Below are positions 37,001 through 50,449 of a stretch of DNA of 64,000 nucleotides, piece after piece. Both the position numbers and the translations under genes were made by a program. The notes under the pieces are model-generated. The model did no database searches and had not been told where the DNA came from. It was given only the letters and a program-made list of their open reading frames with translations. The stretch comes from Aculops lycopersici (taxonomy: Eukaryota; Arthropoda; Arachnida; Trombidiformes; Eriophyidae): contig WNKI01000002.1 of NCBI GenBank assembly GCA_015350385.1, positions 4,954,636 through 5,018,635 on the forward strand, given 5' to 3'. Within the stretch, counting starts at the first letter, position 1, and each line of letters begins with the position of its first letter.

Positions 37001-37697
37001 AGCAGATAATCAAAAGTCTCGTGAGACGCCGGCACCACTAACACCAACATCAATGACGACGACGACAACGAGTACTGTAGTCACTGGGCATAGTGAAATT
37101 TGAGAGCTTTCAGAGGCAGGAGTGTCCGCTTTCCCATGCGAGCCACTGGGAAACCTCGGCGCCAAACGCCCCTAGGTACCTAGGCAAGGGACACAGGGAA
37201 ACTTAGCGAACGAGAGCGGAAATCAAGTCGAGCGGAACTTGGCCAAATCGGCAACGTTTGCAAATCTGGTCCTCGTCGCTCTCGTTGAAATTTCGCCGCT
37301 GGCGAATGGAGATTGCTGTTTGCTCTCAATCTCAATCTCATCTCATCCAATCCCATTCTATTCCACCAAACCAAAGGCACCGATAAGCGTGATCAAATTG
37401 TAGGCACTGAGTCAGATTCGAATGTGTAATGTTCGGCTGATGGATAGTTTTAATATGCCAATGGGCAAGTCGCTTTCCCATTCTACACACTTGGCGCGCT
37501 CAGTGTTGTGATTCAATTCAAGTGTTTATTTGAACTCTCGCTCCCGGGGGAGTTCTGATTCTCTTTAGTCAATTTAGGTGATAGAAAAACTTTGATTGAA
37601 AGGATGGAAAATGAATTCAAAACTAAAATTTGACTGACATTATAATTAGTGTTCCTAATCAAACGAACGAACGAACAAAATAATTAAAATCCCGCGA
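31056..37697. other. intergenic region without a recognisable gene
   Basis: About 6.6 kb. It holds several CCGGAAGT motifs (31243, 31284, 33036, 33108, 35869), (CT)n at 32773-32800, (GA)n at 33677-33704, the perfect inverted repeat TAGCGAC-TG-GTCGCTA at 33838-33853, and the hairpin at 36685. Open frames of up to 160 codons show no domain and use mixed low-complexity composition. Confidence 0.55.
36685..36718. other. perfect 12-bp inverted repeat (hairpin)
   Basis: ATAAACTCACAC at 36685-36696 is exactly complementary to GTGTGAGTTTAT at 36707-36718, with a 10-base loop. An alternative fold pairs CTCACA with TGTGAG inside it. It is too short for a typical microRNA precursor and its function is unknown. 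Confidence 0.65.
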
Positions 37698-37703
37698 TTT
37701 ATT
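37698..37703 (-). terminator. poly(A) signal of the Methuselah-like receptor gene
   Basis: AATAAA on the minus strand, about 265 bases beyond the stop codon. Confidence 0.5.
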
Positions 37704-37965
37704 TACATTTTGTTTTGCTTTAGTCTTTTTGCTGATCATATCACAATAATTAAAAGAGAGACTCAAAATCGATTTCAATTTCTCCTTTGACTCCGTTGCT
37801 ATATATCTGTATATAATAATAAATGTGTTTGTTTGAAAGTCGGCCAAAAACTTTTCTCAATGACAATCATTTGCAACTCTCTCCACTTTCCTCCAGCTTG
37901 TCTACTTTTTTCACAGTTGCTATCGTCGTAATCGTTGCAACAGGAGGTGTTGCCGTTGAAGTGGT

Positions 37966-40418
37966 TTAATTTCTAACAAAAGTGTCAGGTTTCCTTGAAG
38001 TTTGCCATTTATACTGCAGGTAGTTGCCGAGTATTTTCGCATTAATCAACTTGGAATTCTTGCATCCAAAAGCAATAAAGATAAACAAACCCTGCAGTGT
38101 GTTTAGCACCACAAATAGATACCACAAACACTCGTTGCCGTCCACTAGTGAGGCCATTAAACCGGTTAACCAGGTAAGACCCATCATGGTGCTTAGGCGG
38201 CAGTAGAGTCGGTAATCCTTGACAATGGTTGCGGCGAAGGCGGACAAATTATTATATCCGGCATCGTATTTCATCGCCAAGCTTGCAGCAAGAGAGTTTG
38301 AGTGCTTGCTTCCATTGCTCCCAATGGAAGACGAGCTCTTGCTTCTGGCCTCGAGTTTCCTCTTGGGTCCTGGTTGCTGTAGTTGCGGCTGCTGCTGCTC
38401 ACTATGGTTTCCGTTACTTCCGGCCTCCGCAGCGCTACTGTCATTTCCGGCGCCACCTGTCGGCGGTTGCGTGGTGGCCGCACTAGCGGAATCTTGGTGG
38501 TGGTGGTCGCAGTAACTATTGCAACAACCTGCGTCGGACTTAAGCGAGGAGGTCGACGAGGAGCAAGAGGCAGCCGAGGAGGTTGCGTCCAAGTGGGATT
38601 GCATTGTTTGCACACTCATCATACTGCTGGCGGTGAGACTATTTTGTTGCGTGTAATCGGTGGCACAGGAGTAATTTGAGCTAGAGGTTGAGTCGGCTCT
38701 AGTTATTTCACACTTAATGGTTGGCTGTAGCTGCGACTTTGCGCCACAACTTGTGCACTTTCCAATGGGAATCCAGCTCGTGGGTCCAGTTGGAGGATCC
38801 GACTTGGCCTCCGACACAAGCGACAGGTTGTTGCTATTGCTGAGCCGTCTATTTGGATTGTGCAAATGTTGTTGTTGTTTGTGTTTCTGTTGCTCTTGCT
38901 CTTGCTGTTGCAGGTGAGCTCCTTTCTCTAAATCTCTCTCCGAAGCCGAGAAGTCTTTGCCCGAGTTTACCGTCGCCACTGAGGTTCTGATGACCATGTA
39001 GCTACTGTGTAAGAAGAATACCAGATTAATAAGCATAATTGCGGTAACCGGAAAACCAAAGAATAATGCCAAGGCTCTCCGGTTGGCGAACCAGCATGAG
39101 CCAACGGATTGGCCAAATTTTGGCTTGTAGGTTTGTAGAAACTTGGCAAATTCTAAAGTGAGTGCACTGCATTCTTGCAAATCAACAGTCCTCCTGGTGT
39201 TAGTCGGGCCACAGGATATGTCATCGACATACTCGTCAGTGGATTTACTCGACAACTGAGCGCAATCTAAGGGTTCCATTTGATCGAGTAGTACGGCGGA
39301 ACCGGAAATGAGTGCAGCGGCGCCGAGTGCCAGGATCATGTAGCTGCAGAATCTCTTTGACTGCGAGTGCAAAGCCGGAGCCTTCAGGTGGCAGGTTGCC
39401 AGGCGTAGGGTGCGCCAAATGTCGTAGGATAATATGAACATCCAATTAAATGAGATCAGAAAGCAATAGTAGGTGGCTATGGCTATTACTGCGCAACCTG
39501 TGGAATGTGAACAGACGTCCTGGGGCGCCTCAAATTGGTGGCCGGCAATGAAGAGCAGGTAGGCTATCAGTAGGGACGAGGCCAAGCAGGCAACTCCGCG
39601 CGACGGAAGCGACTGGCTCCGGTTTGCCGTTGAGAGGGAGTTTGATCTTGTATTTTTAGCTGAAAAATGAGCAACACTCTTGCCTGCCTGTAGCATTTCC
39701 ACAACCAGCGGCCTTAGTTCAATCATCGAGAGGCAATATAGTAGCAGGTACATGGACAAACTAGCTATTGAAATGGTCAAACAAATGTTTGTGACCAGCG
39801 CCATAAGCCAGGAGAACTTGGGATTGAATGGCGGGGCGCTGGTGCTGAATGGAGAGCAAACCAATAGCTCAAACTCGTACTCCTGCTGCTTCCCACAACC
39901 ACTTCCGCTTGTAGCTGTCCTTTGTGACGTCGAATCAATGTTTAAACCCATATCAAAGTCACTCGTCTTCCTCCGTCTAATTAACTCGAATTGACTACTC
40001 GCCAGCGTCAGGTTGTACTTTTCAATGTAAGCCCAATATTTGCCATTACCCGAATTAGCAGCGGCACCACTTGTTGCTGTTGTGTTATTATCCCAGTTGA
40101 TGCGGTTAAAATTGTGACTGCGTCTGTCCTGCTGCTGCCTGCGCCAATACTGGTGCTGCCTTTCCAAATCCACCAGCTTGACCTCAAGCGATTGATTCTC
40201 AGGTTTGTTTTCATTAGTAGCCGCCGTGTGCCTAATTAAAACCAAAGTGAACAGCCGATAGTTGGGCGGCGGAATGGCAATTTTGGCGCAATCGGTAAAC
40301 TTGCGCCGCGAATCGGCAGTTGCTTCAGGTAGCTCGTTGATGTTCATTTGCGATAGAATTGAGTCAAAAATTAAATCCAATTTACTTCTTGTCGTCTCCT
40401 CGCTGCCATTATCATTAT

Positions 40419-40449
<31 letters not shown>

Positions 40450-43374
40450 AGCATCATTATTCTCGTCGTTTGCATACTTGCTCCGGTTGTTGTTATTACT
40501 TTCAGTTTCTTTCTCAATTGAAAGCGTTAAATTTGCATGCTTAATCAACTTGTTGCCCGGTGGCCCAACGAACGATGTCTCATTTTTCATCGGTCTCTCG
40601 ATTGCTGTTGCCAGCATTGAGTTAGCTGCGGTCGGTGTTGTCGACTTTGCCACTGACCCAACAAGTGGTTGCCTCGGTTGATCATTCGAGGCAACCGCAT
40701 TTGAACTTGGCGAGTTTTTTGTGCTTGTTCTTGGACTTGCATCATCGTGGTGCAAACTCGTCGGCAACATCGAGGATTCAATTTCCCTTGCTTTGGTTGT
40801 GGTTTTGGGAGTTGTGGTGGTTGTTGTTGTTTCGGTAACATTGATAACTGGACCCTCGCCGTCCAAATGCGAACCCTCCGAGTGATGATGTCGATTACCT
40901 GGCGGCCTAGTGTTATCAGCAGCAGCATCACCACCACTACCACTATTACTATTAGCAACAGGTAGTTGATGGCGCTGGCCACTTGAACTCATGGTCGTGG
41001 CCGCATGTATGATCTTAGCCGCCATCGAGCTGAGCGAGTCCACAATCTGCCTCACTGGTCCATTAAGATCAACGTTTGTGGTCACAGTGATCGTCGGCTG
41101 ATTGCTGGCTGTCTCTTGGCCACTTGTTTGCTGCCCCTGTTGCTGACTGTTTGTTTGCTGTTGGCTTGTGGTTGGTAAACTCAAACTTGGATTTGTACTT
41201 GAAGTTGATGCCGGAGATGGAGATGATGAACTTGGAGTTGTGGTTGTGGTTGACGATAAAGATTCTGTTGTTGGGCTAACAGTGGAAGTGGTTGCTGTGC
41301 TGAGAGGTTCGGATTGAGCATTCAAGTTCTCTTGCGGATGAGTCTTAACGGCAACGCACTTGCCATCCATGTACCTCAAGTTTAAGCCACAAATTAAACA
41401 TCTACAGGTTAAATAGAATGGGTCGAAGACTTGGTTTGTGTTGCAAGTTTGAGTTGCACCCACACGACCCTCGCCGTTCAAGTCGAAGACGAGACTGAAT
41501 GATCCCATTGACGAGCCAACGCGAACCTTAAAGTTATTGTTTCGCGGAGTCACCTCGCCTGACAACACGTCGCCCGGTTCAACACCAGGCGACCAGCTAC
41601 CGGATCCAGTTCCATTGCCGCCTGTCAGCGAGTCCAACTTGCGAGTTCTTGGATGACAGAAGACATTTTTGTCCTGATTGCAAATGGCACAGGCCAAGTT
41701 GTAATAGACCAAACGAGAGTGCTGCCCGTAAACCAACGACTGGTGGCCATAGAGACACTCAAGTCTTGCTCTTTCCATCTCCTCGGCGGCTGTTGAGTTT
41801 GTGTTTGCATTTGCATTTGTTGCCGATATTGTTATGTTTGCCGATGCAATGGGCAGGTTAATAACAACAGGTGGCTGCTCAGTGGTTGCCGGCCGTGGAG
41901 TTGGACAAGAGTCAATTGTATTCTTGCGACAAAATCGTATCATGTGCTCGATCGACTCAGGAATCGTTGGTGTTATGTTACACTCTCTAATGATATTTTC
42001 GGTGGCATTACCGCCAACTACTGTTCCATTTGTCAAAGTTGTCGCCTCTGTCGTTGTTGTCTCGTTGGACGCGAGATTTAAACTCGAAGCGGTTGTTGTG
42101 GGTGTCATTGTGGTGAGAACATTGTAATCCGGCCGGATAATCCACTTGTTGCGCTCGCTCGAGAACTGCAACGCCCGTCCCTTGCTGCTGCTAATGAGAT
42201 CGATAAGCGAGTCTCTATCGTCCTTGTCCAAATCATAGTTGCACTCCAACATTGGCCTCCAATAGATCCAAGTCTCCTTTCTGAATTTGTCCTTAATTTG
42301 AGTGGAGCTGAAGATGTTGACCGAATTGTTTGCCGCCTGACTGGTGGTTAGTGGTTGTACTTTTGGTATTGTTGTCGTTGTCGAATTGTTTGTCTGATTG
42401 GTGGTAGGTGAATTAGATTTATTTCGACCCCCTATAGCGCCAAAGGACAACTTGTTGCATCGCAAGCAGTACATGTTGGCATAGGTGATTCCATCCGATA
42501 CATCCGTTATGGGCAACATCATGCCTATGGGATCGGCAACAGGTGGTGCCTGAGCACCGTTAACCTGATTTCCGGCATGCAAACGAGAGAAGTGCTCGCA
42601 ATTTGCCTGGATCCTCTCGGCGGCGGCGCGCTTTTCGGGCGACGCCCTCAACTCCTCGGAGTCCAGCCAACCGGGAGAGCATTGAGCTCTAATTAAGACA
42701 TCTCCAAATACTGCATTGATCCGATGACAGTACCACCGACTTCGCACTTGTTTCAATTTATCGCGGCCCAACTCAACTCTCTTGCTAAGTGGATCCGTGT
42801 ACTTGGAGTCCTTGCAACAATCGTCAAATAAAATGCACTTATCATCGCAATAACACGGCGACTTATCGACGCCCGAGTCCAGCTCGAGTCGCCGACTCTT
42901 TTGCCTACAAGTTGCCCTCGAGGCGCACTGGCCGCCAAGTTGAAGTCTCTCTTGGTTTTGTTGCAATTGTTGTTGTTGTTGCTGTTTTTGCTGTTGTAAT
43001 TGTAAATTTAAATCAATCTGTTGGTTGCTAGTTTGGTTTAATGCTTGGTTTGTTTGGTCACTATTGCTGTTGCTAGTTAGATTCTTGTTTGAGTCTGTGG
43101 TTAAAATCGAGCTTGTGACTGATGGGTTTACACTTGAAGCTGATGTTTCGTTTTCTCTCTCAACACTGATCAGTCGTTCAACGGCGATCACGTGTAAAAT
43201 TAAACTTGTTGATAATAAGATTAATATAGTGATTGAGATCTTTGTAATCAGTGATAAAAATGGAATTAATTTCACAGGTAAAATTGGTTCTCTAAAACCC
43301 ATGTCGGCTGATGACAACCGAACAGGTGTTATTTGGTTTCGCAACACTCGTTGCCGCCTCATCTTTGCGCTCAA
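37966..43374 (-). CDS. Methuselah-like family B GPCR with somatomedin-B-like domain
   Basis: A plasma-membrane receptor of the secretin/adhesion superfamily, closest in its 7TM core to arthropod Methuselah-like receptors; the ligand is unknown. The 1802-residue frame has an N-terminal hydrophobic segment (about 35-65, signal or anchor), a Gln-rich stretch, then a somatomedin-B-like module from Cys150 with the diagnostic PCYCDDKC and DDCC spacing. A long Ser/Thr/Asn-rich, probably heavily glycosylated ectodomain with scattered cysteines follows. TM1 starts near Trp1189 and TM7 ends near 1771. The third helix region ends WMFILSYDIWRTLR, typical of the Mth group, and TM6 contains GLTWLTGL. No GPS cleavage motif is visible before TM1. 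The loop between TM5 and TM6 is about 250 residues, rich in Ser, Gln and His, far longer than usual. The C-terminal tail is short, about 31 residues. The entire gene is one exon. The start could also be Met5 or Met25. Confidence 0.9.
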
Positions 43375-45305
43375 ATCTATCTCGTTGGCTTCTCCTTACA
43401 AACGTGTTGCTTGAATGTTATTATTGATTTTGATGATGAAAGAGGCATTAAAATTTGCTCTTCTTGTTCCTCTTCCTGTTGCTTGGTATGCAAATTTGCA
43501 ATTTGAATGTGAAAAGGTTTCAATTCTTTCTTCTCTCTTTGCTTCTTCGGTTTGAATGAGCGACTATTCAATATTCAATTGTGCCTATGGAAGTGGCAAC
43601 TGAGGCACTCAATTTGTGGCTATAGTTGCAATCTGGTCTACCTGTCAACTAATAGTTATAATATCAACACCAACTGGATTCCGTCCCCCAAGCGCCACTT
43701 GCCTTTTGCAGTGTCATTCCAACGCCACAAATCCAGTTTAATTCGGTTGGTGTCTCTCGCTCTCTCACTCTTCATATGTAAAATTATCTCGCCTCCGTGT
43801 CAGTCAGTCAGTCGGTCGGTCGGTCGGTCGGTCGGTCGGTCGGTCGGTCGGTCGGTCGGTCGGCAAGTTCGTGGAAGTTAGCAGCAAACTCGCCGTTGAG
43901 TTTATTAGCTTGCTTATTCTCTACCGATCGCCAAATTAGAACTGCTGCAACAGAAACAACCGCCGCGATCAATTATAAACCAAACTGATCTTGCGGGTCC
44001 TTGGTATTGGCACGCGTCGTTTGGTTAGCTTGGTTATTAGTGTTGCGATTAGTATTGTTAATATTGTTGTTGTTGTTGTTGATTTAAGGTGAATATCATC
44101 AGTCAGTTAGCTTTGCTTAATTATTATTCCCCCTAGCGCTCCCTCTATGTGTATTTCTACCTCTCTGTCTTTCTCTCATACACTCGCTTGTTAATAACAA
44201 CAAAGCGAGCATTTAAAGTATCCTCTCGACTTTAGCATTCGAAACTATCTATCCATCTATCTCTTGTAGTGTTTAGTTTCAGTAGCGACAACAACAACAA
44301 GCCATCGTGGAAAATAGTACTAGCCGAATAGAGGAATTTCAATGCCAATCATCGTCTCGTTGGAATCTGAGCGAGAAAATTGCAGCGAGAGCGTGAATAT
44401 TGGAAACAGATTTGAGAGTTGGAGAGAAGCACCTTGTTGATGACTATCTGTTATCTCTATCCCTCTGTTGCCTTGATGGTCGTTCACTAGAGTTGATGTT
44501 GATTCTTGGGGACTAATGTTGTTGTGGTTGTTTTCGCGTTTGCATCTGATTTGGCTGCTCGCTTAAGTCTTAGTCGGAGCTCAAGTTTGAACATTTCGCC
44601 AAATTGATCGCTCGCCTAGCTCGCTATCGCAGGTACAGTGAGGAGCAGCGCGGCGCACTTCTTTTGCTGCATGATTCAAGTTGCATGATTTAACTTTGGC
44701 AAGCAGCAGCGGCAGTAGGCACAACAACAGAGAGTCTCAAGATCTTTGAACTTCGGCCGCCGGATGCGCCGCCGCCGCCACGGCAATCAGCAAGTGCAGG
44801 TGCGAGGCATGAAAAGCGCGGCAATAACCTCCAACTGGCTGATGTAACGCACACCGCACCATCCCAACGCTCACCTGCCGCCTTGCCAATTGCAAACTCG
44901 TTGCTTATTATTTATTATTGGTGGTGCTCTCTCTGCTGATAGTTGTGGCAATGAATGAGTTGCTATCAAAGGCAAAGTTAGTTAGTTAGTCGGTCGGCAT
45001 GTTAAGAAAGTTCCGCTGGAAATTCCTGTTCTCTCTCCAATCGTTTGCTCCTCTCCTCGACGCCGACAACACTTTTTCTCTCTGTCATCTGGTAAAGACA
45101 GGGAGAGCGATAAATTTTCAGCTTCCAAAGTTACATAAGAGTCGAAAGGAGAACTCGAACTCCAGGAGCTAGTGGTATCTTATGAAATAAAAAGACGGAG
45201 GCGCATGAGTGGCCATGACAGACAGGTAGGCTAGACAAAAATCGCGTGCTTCCCCCTGGCGTCGGCGGTGGAAAATACCTCCGTCGCCGACATTCATAAC
45301 ACAAT
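43375..45305. other. intergenic region upstream of the GPCR
   Basis: About 1.9 kb that should contain the receptor promoter on the minus strand. The main feature is the tetranucleotide array at 43801. I see no open frame with a recognisable product. Confidence 0.5.
43801..43863. repeat. (CAGT)3(CGGT)12 tetranucleotide array
   Basis: Three CAGT units followed by twelve perfect CGGT units. A Ser-Val-Gly-Arg reading frame across it is a repeat artefact. Confidence 0.95.
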
Positions 45306-45311
45306 TTTAAT
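45306..45311 (-). terminator. candidate poly(A) signal (ATTAAA) of the Dpr-like gene
   Basis: ATTAAA variant on the minus strand, about 145 bases past the stop codon. No AATAAA is nearer. Confidence 0.35.
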
Positions 45312-45455
45312 TTCAAGAAAATCTCGCTCGCTCGCGGGCTAATTGGTTGCCGTGGGCTCTGTTGTCTTCATTGCTGTTGCTGTTGTTGTTGTTGATATTG
45401 CCATTGAATGAATGTGATTATGCAATTAACATCATCATCTGTATTATTATTACTA

Positions 45456-46963
45456 TCATAATAATATTATAATTAGGCAATGCAATAAAGGCAACACAAA
45501 CTGGTGGTGACTCATCGCTACCGACAGGAAGTTGGAGGTCGAAGAAGAAGAGGAAGCCGACGAGCTTGCCGCTGAGGTGCCGCCAACTATTATGCGAGTT
45601 TGCGCGGGTTTAACCTCCTGAAGTTCGGGTACTAATTTGCACAGGTAAAGACCCGAGTCGCTTTCGGTGGCCTCGCCGAGTTTTAAGCTCGACTCCAAAG
45701 TTGAGGGCGGAAGTTCGTGACGCTCCACTAGGATGTTGCCACGTGGATTGTTGTACTCTAAACTCCTATTGTCCTTGTACCAATATAAATAGTATTGCTT
45801 TAAATTGGTCACTGTAATTGGTTTCACCTTCATTGCTCCCTGGTTGTTGCGAAATTTTTTTGGCCTTTGAGAAAACTCATACTTCGACACCATTGGTGGC
45901 AGGACTTTCTTTCTTGCTGGCGCCGGTCCCTCGAGCAATTCGGGGGACTCCTGGAGTTGTCGAGAGCTAAATTCCACTCGACAGGTGAGGGAAATTGATT
46001 CGCTTTCATCAACAAGTAGCTGTGGCGATTCCATTATAAACAAATTTGCCGTTATAATACTCAGACTCAAACTAACAATCGCCGGCTTTGGCTCCGAGTT
46101 CACCTGGCACTCGTATTGGCCCTCGTCCTCAGCCTTGACGTTGTGTATCTCGAGGATCCAATCGCCACTTCCGGTTGCGTGGCTCGATCTGAAGCGCTCG
46201 TCGCTGGTGTAGCGATAATCGCCGGTGGTTAAAATTTGCATATTCCTCACCCAAGAAACCTGCAGCTCCGCTTGATTGTTGTTGTTGTTGTTGCTGGTGA
46301 AACCGGAAGTTGGAGTTTGGTGGTAATTTAAGCGCAGTCGGCACAACAGGTAGGCGGTGGAGCCAACGTGAGCTTGCACCTCGAGTTGCATGCTCTCCGT
46401 GTCAATATATAATCGGTCCACATAGTCAAGCGACGAGGATTTCCTACTATTGCTTGCATCCCTCTTTTGTCTTAACGCGCCAACAAGTGGCTGTTTTTCC
46501 TGGAGGTAGGTGGCGCCAGCTGCTGTCCTGTTTGTCGGGCTGGCCACTTGAATTTCGACCTCAATCTCACTTTTACTCTTACTTTCAGTCGCCTCCTTGG
46601 CAGTTTGTCTATTGGCCAAATTTGAGAGCACCGGCGGTAATTTGTTAACCTGCAATCGCTGCCGGCCACCACTATTATTTCGAACCACCATCTGCTCTCT
46701 ATCCTCTTCGACGAGTTCAAGTTTGAGAGACTCAACCAACGGCGACTCAATCGTTTGCCGCCCCTTAGCTCCAATTGTCTCGAGAGCGTGCAGGTACATT
46801 TCGCTCCGTTGATCTGTCGGCAACACTAAGTTGGTCGGTGAAACACTTGACAGTTGGTTATTGCTTGCGCCGTTCCGATCCTCGTGATCCAGGTAAACTT
46901 GTCGGTCAGAGTTGGCGCCGCTATTCTTGGCAAATTTGGTGGCATTCGTTGTAACTGATTCTC
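45456..46963 (-). CDS. Dpr/DIP-like two-Ig neuronal cell-surface protein, Ig-domain exon
   Basis: Dpr and DIP proteins are paired immunoglobulin adhesion proteins that specify neuronal contacts in arthropods. The frame is open up to 47048; numbering here starts at that ATG. The first Ig domain has Cys236 and Cys314 with the Dpr signatures VSWVRNMQILT, YTSDERF and DEGQYECQV. The second has Cys356 and Cys470 with YLYWYKDN and SDSGLYLCKL. A Ser-rich stalk and a hydrophobic end (FVLPLLHCLIIILL) fit a GPI-anchor signal. About 200 low-complexity residues precede Ig1. The ATG at 47048 lacks a signal peptide, so I prefer an acceptor (CTTCAG) at 46964 that joins this exon to 52961-53543; both ends are phase 1. 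Both Ig domains in one exon is unusual for the family. The family call is firm, the splice call is inference. Confidence 0.85.
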
Positions 46964-49521
46964 CTGAAGTTTCAAGCGGAAGTTTAAATGGAGAGAAAAC
47001 TTGGATAAAGTTAGTGAGTTGTCTCTTATTTGGTCTAGCTTCTCTCATTGACTTGAGCCTATCAGACCACTAAACTCGGTGGCAAGAGGTGACAGGTTCA
47101 GTTTTGCTGGATACCGGATATTGGACGCACATCAAGGTGAGAGGTGAGAGGTGAGAGATGAGAGTGCAAATAAGAGACAGAAAGAGAGTGAGCAGCGGCC
47201 AGCGAGGTGAGAGGCAGCGAGGTTGAGATGAGAGATAGTTTTGCTCGTGTGTTCGCCATATTGACACACATGGCCGCAGTTTGTCATCGCGCCGCTTCAA
47301 TTGCTGGACTCTCACTTCCGGTCAGTAGCCAGACTGGCTCCCGTTTCTTTTCAACTGATTTGCACTCAAAAACTCGCTCCAAGGGGAAGATTTTAAATTT
47401 TAACGGAAGTCGTAGAGCCAGAGGGCTGAGAGGAAAGTCAGCAAGGAAATAGAAGAAACGCCGAGACCGAAGCGCGATTTGCTCCATCCATCTGTCTTCT
47501 TTCTGTCGAAGTTTAGGTCACATAACTAAGCTACATACTCGCCCCACCAGAAAAAGCCTCACTCCATCCAACTAAACTTGACAACATAACATAACATCGC
47601 AAGCTGAGCGGCGAGAGCTAAACGGACAACGACATTTCTGGTTGGCCAAGCGAAAGGGAGCAGGACGACCCCATGCCTTTTCTCTCAACTCCAACTTCCG
47701 GCGTAAACGAAAGAACGAAGAGACAATCTTGGTCTTCGGAGCGAGAGATAAAGTAATAGTTTTGCGCACTAATAGCATGTGAAGAGAGCAGCTACATGCT
47801 AAGATAGAGAAGAGAAGAGTGGAGTTAAGCTAAGCTGACTTCCATTTCCGGTCATCTAAACGGAAGTCTTGCAAAGAAACTTAACTAAGAAAAATGGCCA
47901 CCAGATTTTCAAGAGTTCTCTCGTTCTCGCCTGTCAAAACTTCCCAGGGATTTTCGCCTCTTCGTAGCAAAGACTTCGGAAACTAACTCGGTGGTCTTAT
48001 GATATGTGGCCTATGATTTTTCCCGACTTGGGCGTCTAAATCGAGCAGAAAAGTCGACGGCTCAAGATGGAGAAATACAGTGGTGTGGAGAAATAAGACA
48101 ATATAGTGAGAGTCAGTCATTCCGTTACAAGCAAGTGGGAATGACGTGCAGCTAGTCGTGCATTAAGCTCTAATCCAGTTTACAGTCTAGCCCTCGATTT
48201 TGCCGTCGCCGCCGGCGACTACACTGTGCAATTTGAGCCGTTCACCGCTAATTGCCGCCGCCAAACAAGGTCGTCATGATTCTATGACGCGGTGGTTGTT
48301 TTTACTGTCATCATTATCATCAGGTGAATTGTTTGCTTGCCATTCGGTTCGACATTTGGGTGCATTATGTTGTTTTGGCCTGAAGCAAGTTTGTTGGGCT
48401 GAGTCACCGGAAGGGCGCATCGAAATGAGCTCGATGCAGAGCAAATTGATGAAACTAAGACATTCTTTTTGAAGAGAAGCTAGCGAATCAAAAATAACAC
48501 AACTTCTAGAATTTGAATTTGACCTGAAAAATTAGTTGGCAAGACTGAGGCAAAGTGTTCCAGAAGCTCTCATTGCGAATTCAGTGGTTTGCTCGGATGC
48601 CAATAATTGTGCCGCGTGTTGATGTTGCTGGCAAACTATTTTACCTGTCCGAAATGAGAGATTTGAGGCGGCAAATTGGATTGCCGCCACTAGTTTGTCG
48701 TTTGCATTCGCAGAATGTATGTATTTGTGCGTGTCTATAAATAAAATAAAATAAAACGAAATCTTCCGCTTTGATGGATACAGGAGAAACTACAGCAACA
48801 GAAGCAGTAGCCAACACCAGAGGCTACTAGTGTGAAAGGTAATGGTTTCTAGGATAGAATCAGAGGTCTACGTGAATCAACTAGAAGCTAAACGGCGTGA
48901 GACCAAGAAACTCGGCCATCTTTTGCTCTTGCATCATCCAAAGCCGCGGTTGAGAACAGGAGCATAAGCAAAGAGGCAATGAATTGCATGCAAGCTAATG
49001 GACTTTCATGAGTTGCAATTCTCGCAAACAGATTCAAGCTGCAGCAGTAGCAGTGGTGGCAGTGGCAAGGTAGTCAGCCGATTGACACGACGGCAGCAAC
49101 CGGAAGCAGGCCAATGGAGGCCAAGAGCCACGAGGTCGAGCTTGATTTTCCAACTTTCCAGCTTCTCCCTCTTCATCTTACTTCTTCTCTTCCGTTTCTC
49201 TTGAGAAAAACAAAATGGCTAACCGCCAAGGAGAAGCGTACAAAAACTCGAAGCTCGCACTGGAAGTTTTTGAGAGTTGCAAAAAGCAACCAATGCAAAC
49301 ATGTAAATGGCAGGTAGGTAGCATATCATTACTCTTCCTTTTTGGCTAAAGTTTTGTGAAACCTTCCTCAAGTTTCATTTACTCTGAGCCCAATAGGCCA
49401 CCGGAAGTGGAATAAACAAATTGGACGTGTGCCCGGTTTGATGAGAGAGGAGGGGGGAATCAAGGAATCGCGTGTCTACGTTAATATGAAGAGAACCATC
49501 GACGACGTCTGCCGGGAGTCT

Positions 49522-49545
49522 TTTCTCTCTCTCTCTCTCTCTCTC
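49522..49545. repeat. (TC)12 dinucleotide repeat
   Basis: About twelve CT/TC units in a row. Confidence 0.9.
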
Positions 49546-50389
49546 GCTGACTCTTCTTTTCGAAACTTTGCAAATAAACCAACTTAAACTCGGACTCGAT
49601 CTTGGTTTAGTCATTCAAACGTGTGATTATTTCGAGGGGTTTGAGATTTGAAGAGAAGGCATTCGAATTTTCGGAACGAGAGCGAGGAGAAGCCGAGAAG
49701 TTGCGCAATCAGCGATCACTTTTGCGCCGGCTGCAGCTCGAGGCAAAATGCTGTTGTGGTCTCGGAATTATGAATGAAGTAAGTATCGTACGAATGAATG
49801 AATGTTTCTATGGCAGGTAGAATGAAATAAAAGCGCGCAATCAACTTGGGTTCGTAGTCGAATATAATGGACTGGGACGAGAAGAGCAATCAATGCGGCG
49901 CGTGGCGCGCCTCAAGCCAATTGAAGTGCGCGGTTGGTTGGCCACTTCACTCGATCGCTCGCTTTATTTAACCACTCGGCCAGGTACAGTGTAAAGTGTA
50001 GGAGTTGCAAGCGAGCGGGCAAGCAGATCGACCGCTCATTCATAATTCATCTAAACAATGGAGTCCGCAACGATAACAACAAAAACAACAGTCATAAAAA
50101 TAAGTTAGCAGTAACTAACTTCGTTTTCTCGCTTTGGCTTTAGTTGGTTTAACGCAAAAATAAACAATAGCATTGAGAGGATGAGTAAGAGGAAAGTGGC
50201 AACAGAGTAGCGAGTTTTCCTCTCTTTCTCCTCCTGCTCCATCATCCATCGCCAAGTTCACACTAAATTGAATGCCTCTTAATGCAGTGTTGCTCTTGGT
50301 GGCGGCTGACTTTCTGGCTGGCTGGCTAACTCACCTACGAATTGACAGGGTTGCAGGTAAACTTGAGGCAACAGAGCGACGTATCACAA

Positions 50390-50449
50390 AGCAGAGCAGA
50401 ACAGAACAGAGCAGAACAGAACAGAGGAGAACAGAGGAGAAGAGGAGAA
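50390..50449. repeat. purine-rich AGAACAG/AGAGGAG array
   Basis: Imperfect tandem repeats of GCAGA, ACAGA and GGAGA units covering about 60 bases. Confidence 0.85.

Noticed and set aside
43801..43863. possible CRISPR-like or satellite array
   Set aside because: It is a simple tetranucleotide microsatellite without spacers or long repeat units.
45134..45184. tRNA-like element: a perfect 7-bp CATAAGA/TCTTATG stem around a GTTCGAGTTC B-box-like motif
   Set aside because: Only 51 bases long, with no proper cloverleaf arms or anticodon stem and A- and B-box-like words almost adjacent. A nuclear tRNA is not supported.
28062..49822. CAGGTAG (Zelda-type TAGteam) sites
   Set aside because: About a dozen copies seen against roughly 8 expected, so no convincing enrichment.
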